This document shows positions 9,312 through 19,311 of a stretch of 64,000 bases of DNA, in pieces; position 1 is the first letter of the stretch; the number at the start of each line of letters is the position of its first letter. This stretch comes from Chitinophagaceae bacterium. Lineage in GTDB: Bacteria; Bacteroidota; Bacteroidia; Chitinophagales; Chitinophagaceae. Position numbers and translations under genes: made by a program. The DNA lies in assembly GCA_021151685.1 (NCBI GenBank), contig JAGKWS010000004.1:16522-80521 (forward strand), written 5' to 3'. The notes beneath the pieces are model-generated. The model made no database searches and was not told the origin of the DNA. It saw nothing but the letters and a program-made list of their open reading frames with translations.

Positions 9312-9406
9312 ACGTTAAATCAAAATTAATCGGGTGGTAGAAAGCTTCAATTTATGATTGTTAAGACCATATTATATATCAGTAGCCATTGGTGGGAGCG
9401 GCTTTG

Positions 9407-9414
9407 TACCTTTG
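9407..9414 (+). promoter_or_regulatory. -7 promoter box immediately upstream of rsmA
   Basis: TACCTTTG matches TAnnTTTG exactly and ends four bases before the GTG start at 9419. If used, transcription would begin almost at the start codon, giving a leaderless or nearly leaderless mRNA. It also argues against the longer TTG start at 9389, which would place the promoter inside the coding region. Confidence 0.45.
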
Positions 9415-9418
9415 CCTG

Positions 9419-10180
9419 GTGTATACGTTAAAGAAAAGTCTTGGCCAGCATTTTTTGCATGATGCCAATATGTGCCGCAAGATAGTGGCACAGGTAACCC
9501 AAACACCGGGTATGTCTCTGCTGGAGGTAGGGCCGGGTGGTGGTGCCATATCGCGCTACCTGATAGAGTGGCCCGATATACACTATGTAGCCATAGAGGT
9601 AGACAAGGAAAAGGTAGATTACCTGAATGCCACCTTCCCCGCCATACAGGGCAAGGTGATACTGGAAGATATATTGAAGGCAAAGGCACCATTTGAAGGG
9701 CAGTTTTCGGTTATTGGAAATTTTCCTTATAATATTTCTTCGCCCATTATGTTTCGCATTCTGGAGTGGGAGCCGCAGGTAAATGAGGTGATAGGGATGT
9801 TTCAGAAAGAGGTAGCGCAGCGTATAGCTGCGGGGCCGGGTACCAAAACGTATGGTATACTGAGTGTGCTGCTGCAAACGTTTTTTAAGGTGACCTATCT
9901 GTTTGATGTACATGAAAACTGCTTTACGCCACCACCCAATGTAAAAAGTGGCGTTATTCGTTTTGCCAATACCGGAAACCCATATCGTATAGATAACAAG
10001 AAGAAGTACATTAATCTGGTAAAAGCTGCCTTTAACCAACGGCGCAAAACGCTGCGCAATGCGCTGAAAGGTACATTGCCGCCCGAGGCACTGGTAGACC
10101 CTGTGTTTGATAAGCGTGCCGAGCAGCTATCGGTAGCCAACTTTGTAGAACTATACAATAAATATATACGTGAGCAGTAA
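9419..10180 (+). CDS. rsmA: 16S rRNA dimethyladenosine transferase
   Basis: RsmA (KsgA) dimethylates two adjacent adenosines near the 3' end of 16S rRNA, using S-adenosylmethionine, during late 30S assembly. The N-terminus KKSLGQHFLHD is typical of the family. The SAM-binding glycine loop is LLEVGPGGGAIS, and the catalytic NFPY motif lies in IGNFPYNIS. The C-terminal RRKTLRNAL helix is also typical. The GTG at 9419 was chosen because KsgA proteins in this group start just before YTLKKSLGQHF; a TTG at 9389 in the same frame would add ten residues. It overlaps the next gene by 11 bases. Confidence 0.92.
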   Translation: MYTLKKSLGQHFLHDANMCRKIVAQVTQTPGMSLLEVGPGGGAISRYLIEWPDIHYVAIEVDKEKVDYLNATFPAIQGKVILEDILKAKAPFEGQFSVIGNFPYNISSPIMFRILEWEPQVNEVIGMFQKEVAQRIAAGPGTKTYGILSVLLQTFFKVTYLFDVHENCFTPPPNVKSGVIRFANTGNPYRIDNKKKYINLVKAAFNQRRKTLRNALKGTLPPEALVDPVFDKRAEQLSVANFVELYNKYIREQ

Positions 10181-11129
10181 GAAGGTGCTGATAGCCGCCC
10201 CTGTGCACCCGGTACTGATAGATGGTTTGCGCAACATGGGCTACCATTGTGTGATGCAGGAAGCCATACAACAACAGCAGGCGGCAGACCTGATTGCCGA
10301 ATGTGAGGGGGTAATAACATCTACAAGGCTGTATTTGGGTAAGGAGCTACTGGACGCTGCCCCTATGCTGCGCTGGATAGGCCGTATGGGCTCTGGTATG
10401 GAAGTGATAGATACCGGCTATGCCGCACAGAAGGGCATATATTGTGCCAGCAGCCCTGAAGGCAACTGCAATGCTGTGGCAGAGCATGCCGTGGGTATGC
10501 TACTGGCCGTGCTGCGCCGCATACCTTGGAGCCATGCCGAGATGCAGGAAGGTATATGGAAGCGGGAAGAAAACCGAGGCCACGAGCTGGAAGGGAAAAC
10601 CATAGGTATAATAGGGTATGGACATACCGGCGCAGCGTTTGCCCGCAGGCTGGCCGGCTTTGATGTGCGGGTGCTGGCTTACGACAAATACCAGCAGCCA
10701 TCCCATGTACCTACACACGTTACTATGTGCAGTACGCTGCAACCAATATATAATGAGGCCGATGTGGTGAGCTTTCATGTGCCCCTACAAGAGGACACTG
10801 TTCACTACTTTGACAATAATTTTTTGAAGCAGATGCAACAACCTTTTTTGCTGCTGAATACCTCTCGCGGACCTGTAGTGGCTACCAATGCAGTGTATGA
10901 AGGGCTGGAAAGCAAAAAAATAATTGGTGCTGCGCTCGATGTGTTTGAAGAAGAGCCAGTGAGCCGTATGAATGGTGAGATTGAAAAAAAGTTTAAGTCT
11001 ATATTGTTGATGGACAACGTGGTGACAACGCCACACATAGCCGGATACACGCATGAGGCACTCTATAAAATGAGTGCTACCTTGCTGAGAAAGTTGGAAA
11101 AATGGCAGGTAGCAACCAATTGCCAATAA
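10170..11129 (+). CDS. NAD-dependent D-2-hydroxyacid dehydrogenase
   Basis: The 319-residue protein is a two-domain Rossmann oxidoreductase of the phosphoglycerate dehydrogenase/formate dehydrogenase family. Visible motifs are the NAD loop TIGIIGYGHTGAAFARRL, NTSRGPVV with its catalytic Arg nearby, DVFEEEP with the Glu, and TPHIAG with the active-site His. The substrate could be 3-phosphoglycerate, glyoxylate/hydroxypyruvate or another 2-keto acid; sequence alone does not decide. The GTG start overlaps the end of rsmA by 11 bases, so the two are probably co-transcribed. There is no ACT domain, unlike classical SerA. Confidence 0.82.
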   Translation: MSSKKVLIAAPVHPVLIDGLRNMGYHCVMQEAIQQQQAADLIAECEGVITSTRLYLGKELLDAAPMLRWIGRMGSGMEVIDTGYAAQKGIYCASSPEGNCNAVAEHAVGMLLAVLRRIPWSHAEMQEGIWKREENRGHELEGKTIGIIGYGHTGAAFARRLAGFDVRVLAYDKYQQPSHVPTHVTMCSTLQPIYNEADVVSFHVPLQEDTVHYFDNNFLKQMQQPFLLLNTSRGPVVATNAVYEGLESKKIIGAALDVFEEEPVSRMNGEIEKKFKSILLMDNVVTTPHIAGYTHEALYKMSATLLRKLEKWQVATNCQ

Positions 11130-11266
11130 AATCCTAACTTTTTTTTAAAATTCACCCAAGATTCCCCCTTCGTTTATCGTCTTTTTGTACAGGTATACCT
11201 AAATCTGAACACTTTGAGAACACGGATGAAACCCACAGGCGTTAAGAAAATAATTGAGTTTGACCA

Positions 11267-11295
11267 TTGAGTTTTAACAGATTTTTTTATCTTTA
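11267..11295 (+). promoter_or_regulatory. Promoter of the TonB-receptor operon
   Basis: A TTG at 11267-11269 and a TATCTTTA box at 11288-11295 are 18 bases apart and 34 bases before the ATG of the receptor gene. This matches the Bacteroidota -33/-7 pattern with one mismatch in the last base. The rest of the 200-base leader holds no other recognised element. Confidence 0.45.
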
Positions 11296-11329
11296 CGCCC
11301 TATTTGCTAATAATTTATTAATATAGGAT

Positions 11330-14300
11330 ATGATACGTAGACTACGTTTCCTGCTATTGTTTGTCTTACTGGGGCTATCGGCAGATGTTTTTGCGCAAAC
11401 CGGAGAGGTTACCGGTACTGTATTGGATGATAAAAAGCAACCTATCATTGGCGCTATCATTACCATTACCCAAGGTGGTATTACTAAGGGTGGTGCGGCT
11501 ACCGACATGGATGGTGTCTACATCATCAAACCCCTTGACCCGGGTATTTATACATTAATCGCACAGTATACCGGATATCCTAAATACACAGTTGATAGGG
11601 TACAAGTTACTAATGGCAGGGTGGAGCAGAATTTCAACATGTCGAGTGCAAACGAACTTAAGGAAGTAAAAATCATTTACGAAAAGCCACTGGTGCGTAA
11701 GGGTGGAGGTTCGGGCCAAACACTGAGTTCCACTGATATCAAGCAGCTTGCTGTAAACCAAACGGGCGACATTGCGGGTCTTACAGCCGGTACTTATGTG
11801 GCCAAGCGCGGTGAAGGTCTGTCTATTGGTGGTGCCCGTAAAACAGGAACCCTGTATGTGATAGATGGTGTGCAGGTACAGAATATTGGCGAAAATGCCA
11901 ATACCGGTATCGACATGTCGCAGAACTCTATAGAGCAGATGGAAATCATTACCTCTGGTATCCCAGCCAAGTATGGCGACGTATCGGGCGGTGTGGTAAG
12001 CATCACATCTAAGGGGGTTGCCCGCAAAACATCTGGTAGCCTTCGTGTACAGCAGTCTATAGATGGTTATAACAACCGTCTTATCAACTTTACACTGGCT
12101 GGCCCGCTGTACAAAAAGCGTGTAGACAGCGTTACCAAGAAACCAGTGCTGGGTTTTGCCCTGAGTGGTGACTGGTATGATGACCGTAACAGGTACCCTG
12201 CATATGACCGCCAGTGGGTGGTAAAAGAAGACAAGCTGAAAGAAATGGAGAACACGCCATTGAAAGTAGAGTCTGACAATACTGGTAACAAAATATACAA
12301 CTACGCTTCGAACTATATCACATTCAACGATATGGAGCGCAGGAAGATAGTACCACGTAACAGAACACAGGAAGCGCGTTTGAACGGTAAACTGGATTAT
12401 CAGCTTAATGACAATATGCGTGTTATTGCCGGTGGTATGTTCAATTATGTGGAAACAGATGAATATAGCCGTCGTGCAAGCCTGATGGCACCTGATGCTA
12501 CTTTTACCCGTAAAGACCTTACTGGTCGTGGTTTTATCCGCTTCACACAGAAGTTTGGTAAAATGAATGATACCTCTGCCCGTAACAACATTATCTCTAA
12601 TGCATTCTATAGCGTACAGGCCGACTACCAGCGTACACAAACTGGTCGTGAAGATCCGCGCTTCAAGAAAGATCTCTTCAAGTATGCATATGTAGGTAAG
12701 TTTGATGCACGTGAGCGTACAAATCTTTACCAGTTTAGTGGCGAAGACTCTTTGAGTGGTAAAAAAGGTGTGGTACTGCAGGGCTCTGCTGCCGGTGGTT
12801 ACGATTTTACACGTTCTGAGTTGAACCCAATATTGGCTAACTACACATCTCAGTACTATCGCGAACTGGGTGGCGCAGCACCGGCTACCATCCAAACGAT
12901 TCAGGCAAACAATGCTATGGCTAATGGCGATCTTCCCCGCTACACCTACAGTGTGGATGGTGTGGGTATGTTTAATAGCCCCGGTACTTTGCCTAATTAT
13001 TACTACAACTTTACTTCAGACCAGTATGCATTGGATGTGAACGCCTCTTTTGACCTGCAAACCGGTAAAACAAAGCATGCTATTGAATTTGGTTTGTACT
13101 ACCAGCAGCGTATCATTCGTTCTTATGCAGCGTATGCCAACTTTGGCCCTGGTGCACAGTCTTTGTGGAGCCAGATGCGTAACCTTGTAAGTACTGTAGA
13201 CAACCAAAACCTGCGTTTGGACAAAGAAAACCCAATGTTCCGTGTAAATGGTCAGGATTATCGCTATGTATCTAACGGTACTGTAGGATCTGGTTACTTC
13301 TTGAACAGTGCAGGACAGGTAGCTAACGTGATACCCGGCCCTCAGGATACCATTTACTACAATTTGAAGAACTATGGCTCAAGTGCATTTGACAAGAGCC
13401 TGCGTAAAAAGCTGGGCGTTGCTGATAATGTAAACATCAATGTAGATGCACTGGACCCAAGCGTATTCTCTTTGGATATGTTCTCTGCCGACGAACTGTT
13501 GAACATCAGTGGTAACTCATTTGTAGACTACTACGGTTATTCGTACACAGGTGCTCGCCAGACTGGTACAGTAAACTTCAATGACTTCTGGACACAGAAA
13601 GATGCCAATGGCAACTTTACCCGCCCAATGGGAGCCTTCTCGCCAACGTACATTGCAGGTTATTTGCAAGACAGGTTCAACTACAAAGACATCTCTTTCA
13701 ATATAGGTGTGCGTGTAGACCGTTACTCTGCCAATACAAAGGTGTTGAGAGATCCATATTCATTGTATCCTGTTACTACTGTAGGTCAGGTGGCTGGTAC
13801 TACCAACTTTGTTAATGGTGGTGCACACCCAAGCAACATTGGTAGCGACTATGTGGTATATGTAAACGACAACCAGTCTACCAACCCAACCATTATTGGT
13901 TACAGAAATGGTAATACATGGTATGACCCAACTGGTAAACAAATTGAAGACCCTGCTGCATTGAAGGCATATTCTGATGGCCGTGACCCTCAGCCATTCA
14001 TACAGTCTCAGTACAAGAACATTGGTATGACGGATAGCAACTTCAATCCGAACCTGTCATTTACCGACTACGAACCACAGGTAACTGTTATGCCTCGTAT
14101 ACAGTTCTCGTTCCCTATATCAGATGTGGCTAACTTCTATGCACACTACGATATATATGCACAACGTCCTTACCCAAGTTCTATAGGTTATGCAACTGCA
14201 TGGGATTATTACAAACTCTCTGCATCTGCGCCAACCGGTGTATTGCCAAACTCTAACCTGAGGTCTACAAAGACTTTCGACTATGAAGTTGGTTTCCAGC

Positions 14301-15154
14301 AAAAACTTACCAAAAAATCGGCACTTACGCTTACTGCTTACTACAAAGAGCGTAAAGACATGGTGGGTACTGTACCATATGTATATGCATTCCCTTATCA
14401 GTATCAGACTTATGGTAACCGCGATTTCTCTTCTACAAAGGGTACAACATTGTTCTATGACATGCGTGCTACCAATCACCTTCGTATGAGTGTATCTTAT
14501 ACCTTGCAGTTTGCCGAAGGTACTGGTGCCAGCTACAATAGTGGTCGTGGTTTGTTGAACACACTGATAAACGAGGGTATTCCTAACCTGCGTTATGTAA
14601 CATATCTTGATGTGGATTCAAGACACATTATATCTGCCAATGCCGATTACCGTTATTACGAAGGTGAAGGTCCAACGGTTGGTGGCAAGCGCATTTTGCA
14701 GAATGCTGGTGTGAACCTGATAATGCGTACAAGAAGTGGTGAACCTTATACACGCTACACCGATGCGATGGCACAAACAGTGGTTGGTGGTGTGAATGGT
14801 GCCCGCCTGCCATGGCACTTTGGTATGGATCTTCGTATAGACAAAGACTTCGCGTTGAAGTTTGGACGTAAGTCTAAAGATGTTACAGAGGGTAAGAAGC
14901 CACGTCGTACCCAGTACATAAAAGGTATTGTGATGGTGAACAACTTGCTGAATACACGCGAAGTACTGGGTGTATATGGTTTCACAGGCCGTACGGATGA
15001 TAATGGTTATATCACATCTTCTTTCGGTCAGCAATTTATACCACAGCAAATCAACCCACGTTCATATACCGATTTGTACACAATATATATGAACAACCCT
15101 GGCTACCTGAACTATGCACGTACTATTAACCTTGCCGTTGAATTTAATTTCTAA
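11330..15154 (+). CDS. TonB-dependent outer-membrane receptor with CarboxypepD_reg-like N-domain
   Basis: The 1274-residue protein starts with a signal peptide ending at DVFAQ. A carboxypeptidase-regulatory-like beta-sandwich comes next (GEVTGTVLDDKKQPIIGA...), as in Bacteroidota receptors. The plug domain follows (SIGGARKTGTLYVIDGVQVQN, QMEIITSGIPAKYGDVSGGVVSITSKG), then a long beta-barrel rich in aromatic-ended strands and ending in EFNF. The imported or exported ligand is unknown; no SusD partner is adjacent. Instead it leads a probable operon with a 1355-residue secreted protein and a PorV/PorQ-like barrel, spaced 26 and 63 bases apart. That context suggests surface protein handling rather than glycan import. 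Coding bias is smoother and more AT-rich than neighbours, consistent with strong expression. Confidence 0.9.
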   Translation: MIRRLRFLLLFVLLGLSADVFAQTGEVTGTVLDDKKQPIIGAIITITQGGITKGGAATDMDGVYIIKPLDPGIYTLIAQYTGYPKYTVDRVQVTNGRVEQNFNMSSANELKEVKIIYEKPLVRKGGGSGQTLSSTDIKQLAVNQTGDIAGLTAGTYVAKRGEGLSIGGARKTGTLYVIDGVQVQNIGENANTGIDMSQNSIEQMEIITSGIPAKYGDVSGGVVSITSKGVARKTSGSLRVQQSIDGYNNRLINFTLAGPLYKKRVDSVTKKPVLGFALSGDWYDDRNRYPAYDRQWVVKEDKLKEMENTPLKVESDNTGNKIYNYASNYITFNDMERRKIVPRNRTQEARLNGKLDYQLNDNMRVIAGGMFNYVETDEYSRRASLMAPDATFTRKDLTGRGFIRFTQKFGKMNDTSARNNIISNAFYSVQADYQRTQTGREDPRFKKDLFKYAYVGKFDARERTNLYQFSGEDSLSGKKGVVLQGSAAGGYDFTRSELNPILANYTSQYYRELGGAAPATIQTIQANNAMANGDLPRYTYSVDGVGMFNSPGTLPNYYYNFTSDQYALDVNASFDLQTGKTKHAIEFGLYYQQRIIRSYAAYANFGPGAQSLWSQMRNLVSTVDNQNLRLDKENPMFRVNGQDYRYVSNGTVGSGYFLNSAGQVANVIPGPQDTIYYNLKNYGSSAFDKSLRKKLGVADNVNINVDALDPSVFSLDMFSADELLNISGNSFVDYYGYSYTGARQTGTVNFNDFWTQKDANGNFTRPMGAFSPTYIAGYLQDRFNYKDISFNIGVRVDRYSANTKVLRDPYSLYPVTTVGQVAGTTNFVNGGAHPSNIGSDYVVYVNDNQSTNPTIIGYRNGNTWYDPTGKQIEDPAALKAYSDGRDPQPFIQSQYKNIGMTDSNFNPNLSFTDYEPQVTVMPRIQFSFPISDVANFYAHYDIYAQRPYPSSIGYATAWDYYKLSASAPTGVLPNSNLRSTKTFDYEVGFQQKLTKKSALTLTAYYKERKDMVGTVPYVYAFPYQYQTYGNRDFSSTKGTTLFYDMRATNHLRMSVSYTLQFAEGTGASYNSGRGLLNTLINEGIPNLRYVTYLDVDSRHIISANADYRYYEGEGPTVGGKRILQNAGVNLIMRTRSGEPYTRYTDAMAQTVVGGVNGARLPWHFGMDLRIDKDFALKFGRKSKDVTEGKKPRRTQYIKGIVMVNNLLNTREVLGVYGFTGRTDDNGYITSSFGQQFIPQQINPRSYTDLYTIYMNNPGYLNYARTINLAVEFNF

Positions 15155-15180
15155 TTTTTACATTATTAATCATATAAGTT

Positions 15181-18100
15181 ATGATGCTCAGAAATAAAAT
15201 ACAGTTTGTTCGCACCATCGTCCTACTTGGGGCGGGTATCCTGGGGATAGCAGGCTCTGCCAGTGCGCGCGAAAATGTAGGAGGAAAGCGTGATCCTAAT
15301 GCCCAGCTAAAATCAACTGCTGCAGGTTGTCAGCCAGCAACAGCATCAATCGACCTTGATATCAATAACGTACGTGCCCGTTTGATGACTGGTGGCGATA
15401 TGTGGTGGAACAATGGTCAGAGCAATGCCGCTTATGAAATTCCTAAAGGTTCAGGTAGGCATTCTCAGTTTGCTGCATCTTGCTGGATAGGTGGTTATGA
15501 CAAACAGGGACAATTGAAAGTTGCCGCCCAGACATACCGTCAGGATGGTAATGACTACTGGCCTGGTGCATTGGATGAAAATGGTAAAATTACTTCTGAG
15601 GGTTGTGTCCTTTGGGATAAATTTTGGAAAGTAGACCGATCTACTATCAATCGTTTCCGCCAGGCGTACAAAACTGGTACCGACACAAAGGCTGCCGATT
15701 TTGATGCCATCAACCAATGGCCGGCAGTAGGTAACAACAATATTGTAGGTAACGGTGGATCTAAAATAACACTTAACCCTGCCAATACTTATGCACCCTT
15801 CGTTGACTTGAATGGTGATGGCAGGTATCAGCCTTCGGAGGGTGAATATCCGGACATACGTGGTGACCAATACATTTGGTGGGTATTTAATGATGCCGGT
15901 AACGTGAAGCAACAGTCTATTACGGCTTCTATGGGTATAGAAGTACAGACAAGTGCTTTTGCATATGCTACTCAGGATTTCCTGAATAATGCATCTTTCT
16001 ATAACTACCGTGTTATTAACCGTGGTCCTCTTACAATAGACAGTACGTATATTGCTGTATGGGACGATGCGGACCTTGGTTATTATTATGATGACTTTAT
16101 TGGTTGTGATACTGCACGTGGTTTGGGTATACTGTATAATGGTACCAACAACGATGGTGGTGCTGCCGGTAACCCACGTAACAGCTATGGTATCAATCCG
16201 CCACAGATAGCACTTGACTATTTTCAGGGGCCTAAGCGTGTGAAAAAGCGTGCTGGCTTGCCTGATACTGTGGAGCAGCTGAAGATGACTAACTTCACCT
16301 ATTACAATAACGACCCGAGTATCATTGGTAACCCTTCGAATGGTATCCAGATATACTATTACATGACGGGTTCTATACGTAACGGTCAGCGTTTTGCTTA
16401 CGATTTTCAGGGTCCTGGCATACCTTCAAAGGGATATGGGTCTGGTCCGGTTTCTAACTTCGTATTCTGGGGCGATCCTTCTGACAACTCTCAATGGTCT
16501 GAGTGTGCTTGTGGTAACAACCCCGGTGACCGCCGTTTTGTGTTCTCATCTGGTCCTTTCCAATTGTTCCCAGGTGCTATCAATGACATAACCTTCGGTA
16601 CTGTTTGGGCAGCCAATCAGGGTGGTTGTCCTGCAGCCAGCTTCAAAACCATTAAGAATATAGATGATGGTGCGCAGGCTTTGTTTGATAACAACTTTAA
16701 GACTATAGAAGGTCCTGAAGCCCCCCGTATGGTGGTGCGTGAGCTTGATCGTAAATTGGTATTCTATTTGGTAAATGACTATGGTAGCAATAACTATGGT
16801 GAGAATTATGGCCGCACCGATGGTGCTTATAACGACTCTCTGCTGTATCATCAGTTTGTTGTAAAGTCAAAAGGCATCAGCGACGACTCTTTGTACAAAT
16901 TCCAGGGTTATCGTGTATTCCAGTTGGCTAACAGCCAGGTAACTGCTGCCGAAATATTTGACCCGGTTACTGGTGAAGTTGACGCAAGCAAGGCTGCTGA
17001 AGTATTCCAGTGCGATATTACTGACAGCATTACGCAGATAGTAAACTATGTAAAAAATATAGCTGTAAGTGATACTACACATACCGCACAGATAAAGGTG
17101 AAAGGAAAGGATAGTGGTATTGTACACAGCTTCCAGTTGACACAAGATGCCTTCGCATCTGGTTCTGATAAGCGTTTTGTAAACTACAAGAACTATTACT
17201 TTGTAGCGATTGCTTACTCTTACAACAACTTTGCAAACTTTGATGCCCGCAATACAGTATCTACACAGGATATCCCTTATTTGGCAAGTTCTCATGGTGC
17301 TGGTGGTACTGAAATAAGCGTTGTAACAGCACTACCTAACCCTGCGAATGGCGATATGGGAACTGTGTTGAATTCAGACTATGGTGATGGCGTTATCATT
17401 AAGAGAGTACAAGGTACTGGTAATGGTGGCAATGAAGTTCAGCTTGATGAGGCTTCTGAAGCTGAAGCTCTAAAGAACAATGTAGTTGCACAGCCTACTT
17501 ACCAGAAGAATATGGGCCCTGTAAATGTACGTGTAGTGGATCCTGTGAAAGTACCAGCAATGGATTGGGTACTTCAGATTCATGGCCCTAATACAACCTT
17601 GGTTGGTTCTACTCCAATTTCTGGTGGTGTAGACGCTCCTCAATCGAGCTGGTCACTTACTGGTTATCTGCCAAATAGCAATACTAAAGATATAGTTATA
17701 TACAGTGAACGTAATCTTAACCAGCCTAACGAGCAAATACTGGAAAAGTATGGTTTGGCTGTATCTCTGAAGCAAGTGTCGCATCCTGGTAGCAAGGTAC
17801 TTGGAACTAAGAATGGTTACATCACTTCGGATGTTACTTTTGAAGATGCTGCTAAACCTTGGTTGTGGGGTGTTAAAGATGAGGCTGATAGTAGCTTTGC
17901 TAACTGGCTGCGTGCTGGTAGTACCAGCAACTTTGGTCCTGTATCTGCACCAAACCCATGTTTCTTCAATGACTTCAATATTAGTGGTAACTACGTGGAT
18001 GAGAAAGGAAACTTTGGTAACATGATGAGCAACTTCTCGCCCATGCAGAGCTCTTGGGGCCCTTATGGTTTGGCTGCATTCTGGTTTGATGGTGGTGTAT

Positions 18101-19248
18101 TTACATCATCTCCTATAGGTGCGTATGCGGTGTGTGGAATGCACGTAGCGGCTTATAAGCTTACACTGAACCAGATTAAGTCTATGAGCGATGTTGACCT
18201 TGTACTTACCAACGATATGAGCAAATGGACACGCTGTGCCGTTGTAGAAATGCAGGAAGACAGTATGCTGGCTGAAAACCGTGGTAAGAAATTCTACATG
18301 CGTAAGCACAAGGGTTGGAACCTTGAATTCAATGGTGACTCTCCCAAGTATTCTGAAAGTACTGATGACGAAGGTATGTCGTGGTTCCCTGGTTATGCTA
18401 TTGATCAATTGACTGGTGAGCGATTGAACATTGTGTTTGGTGAAGATTCTTATTTGTCGTCTGACAATGGTAGAGATATGATTTGGAACCCAAGTGCACC
18501 AGCTGGTATCAATGGTTTCAATCCATTCGACAATTCGATAGTATTTGGTGGTAAGCACTTTGTATATGTTATGACATCTCGTTATGACAGCTGTAAGAAC
18601 TTCGTAACTAATGCTCGTAAAGCAAGTTCTGCAAACGGTTTCCTGAAGACAGCTTATGCAAACTCTCAGTGGGTGGGTGTACCAATGCGCAATCCGCTGA
18701 TACAGTATCGTTCTTTGAAAGATGGTTTGATACCAACAACTACAAGATTGCGTTTCCGTGTAGAAAAGCCATATGCACCATATGCTGCTGTTGACTCTAC
18801 TACTGCTTTTGCTAAACCTGGTACTACGATCACTGCTGGTCAGGCAACCAATCCTTACTATACATTCACTACTGCAGATATGGCTAAAACCAGCCTTGCT
18901 GACAATCCGAAGGGTAGCGAGTTTATTGACAGGATTTATGCGGTTCCTAACCCATACTATGGTTACTCTGGTTATGAGAAGGCCGGTAGCCGTTTCGATA
19001 CCAAGGTTCGTATCATCAACCTGCCTGCTAAAGCTACTGTAGCTATATACACGCTGGATGGTGTACTTGTGAAAACACTGACTAAGAGCGACCCCGGTGT
19101 ATCTTACATTGATTGGGATGTACGCAACTCAGTTGGTTTACCAATAGCCAGTGGTATGTACCTGATGCACGTAAAAGCTGAAGGAATAGGCGAGAAGGTG
19201 ATAAAGTGGTTTGGTTCACTTCGTCCACTTGATGTTACACAGTATTAA
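15181..19248 (+). CDS. Large secreted protein with C-terminal T9SS/FlgD-like domain
   Basis: The 1355-residue protein has a signal peptide (hydrophobic stretch, SASARE) and a long body that I do not assign to a family. The body has aromatic-rich segments such as YAPFVDLNGDGRYQPSEGEY, which looks like a calcium-binding D.NGDG loop. Another is YNYRVINRGPLTIDSTYIAVWDDADLG. The last 110 residues (AVPNPYYGYS..., VAIYTLDGVLVKTL, SGMYLMHVKAEG) resemble the FlgD-like/T9SS type A sorting fold, though the final strand is longer than usual. It lies between a TonB-type receptor and a PorV/PorQ-like barrel. Export through T9SS with these two as dedicated partners is inference. Confidence 0.7.
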   Translation: MMLRNKIQFVRTIVLLGAGILGIAGSASARENVGGKRDPNAQLKSTAAGCQPATASIDLDINNVRARLMTGGDMWWNNGQSNAAYEIPKGSGRHSQFAASCWIGGYDKQGQLKVAAQTYRQDGNDYWPGALDENGKITSEGCVLWDKFWKVDRSTINRFRQAYKTGTDTKAADFDAINQWPAVGNNNIVGNGGSKITLNPANTYAPFVDLNGDGRYQPSEGEYPDIRGDQYIWWVFNDAGNVKQQSITASMGIEVQTSAFAYATQDFLNNASFYNYRVINRGPLTIDSTYIAVWDDADLGYYYDDFIGCDTARGLGILYNGTNNDGGAAGNPRNSYGINPPQIALDYFQGPKRVKKRAGLPDTVEQLKMTNFTYYNNDPSIIGNPSNGIQIYYYMTGSIRNGQRFAYDFQGPGIPSKGYGSGPVSNFVFWGDPSDNSQWSECACGNNPGDRRFVFSSGPFQLFPGAINDITFGTVWAANQGGCPAASFKTIKNIDDGAQALFDNNFKTIEGPEAPRMVVRELDRKLVFYLVNDYGSNNYGENYGRTDGAYNDSLLYHQFVVKSKGISDDSLYKFQGYRVFQLANSQVTAAEIFDPVTGEVDASKAAEVFQCDITDSITQIVNYVKNIAVSDTTHTAQIKVKGKDSGIVHSFQLTQDAFASGSDKRFVNYKNYYFVAIAYSYNNFANFDARNTVSTQDIPYLASSHGAGGTEISVVTALPNPANGDMGTVLNSDYGDGVIIKRVQGTGNGGNEVQLDEASEAEALKNNVVAQPTYQKNMGPVNVRVVDPVKVPAMDWVLQIHGPNTTLVGSTPISGGVDAPQSSWSLTGYLPNSNTKDIVIYSERNLNQPNEQILEKYGLAVSLKQVSHPGSKVLGTKNGYITSDVTFEDAAKPWLWGVKDEADSSFANWLRAGSTSNFGPVSAPNPCFFNDFNISGNYVDEKGNFGNMMSNFSPMQSSWGPYGLAAFWFDGGVFTSSPIGAYAVCGMHVAAYKLTLNQIKSMSDVDLVLTNDMSKWTRCAVVEMQEDSMLAENRGKKFYMRKHKGWNLEFNGDSPKYSESTDDEGMSWFPGYAIDQLTGERLNIVFGEDSYLSSDNGRDMIWNPSAPAGINGFNPFDNSIVFGGKHFVYVMTSRYDSCKNFVTNARKASSANGFLKTAYANSQWVGVPMRNPLIQYRSLKDGLIPTTTRLRFRVEKPYAPYAAVDSTTAFAKPGTTITAGQATNPYYTFTTADMAKTSLADNPKGSEFIDRIYAVPNPYYGYSGYEKAGSRFDTKVRIINLPAKATVAIYTLDGVLVKTLTKSDPGVSYIDWDVRNSVGLPIASGMYLMHVKAEGIGEKVIKWFGSLRPLDVTQY

Positions 19249-19260
19249 TATTCATTTTAC

Positions 19261-19289
19261 TGATCCGGACAGTTCTGCTGTCCGGATCA
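19261..19289 (+). terminator. Hairpin between operon genes, possible attenuator
   Basis: A perfect 12-bp stem (TGATCCGGACAG/CTGTCCGGATCA) with a 5-base loop lies in the 63-base gap before the PorV/PorQ-like gene. There is no strong T-run after it, so it may be a partial terminator or an mRNA-stabilising 3' end rather than a full stop. Confidence 0.6.
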
Positions 19290-19311
19290 TAACAATAACT
19301 ACTTAATTTTT

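Noticed and set aside
11555..12895. 446-codon minus-strand frame inside the TonB receptor gene
   Set aside because: Antisense shadow; the receptor domains on the plus strand are continuous.
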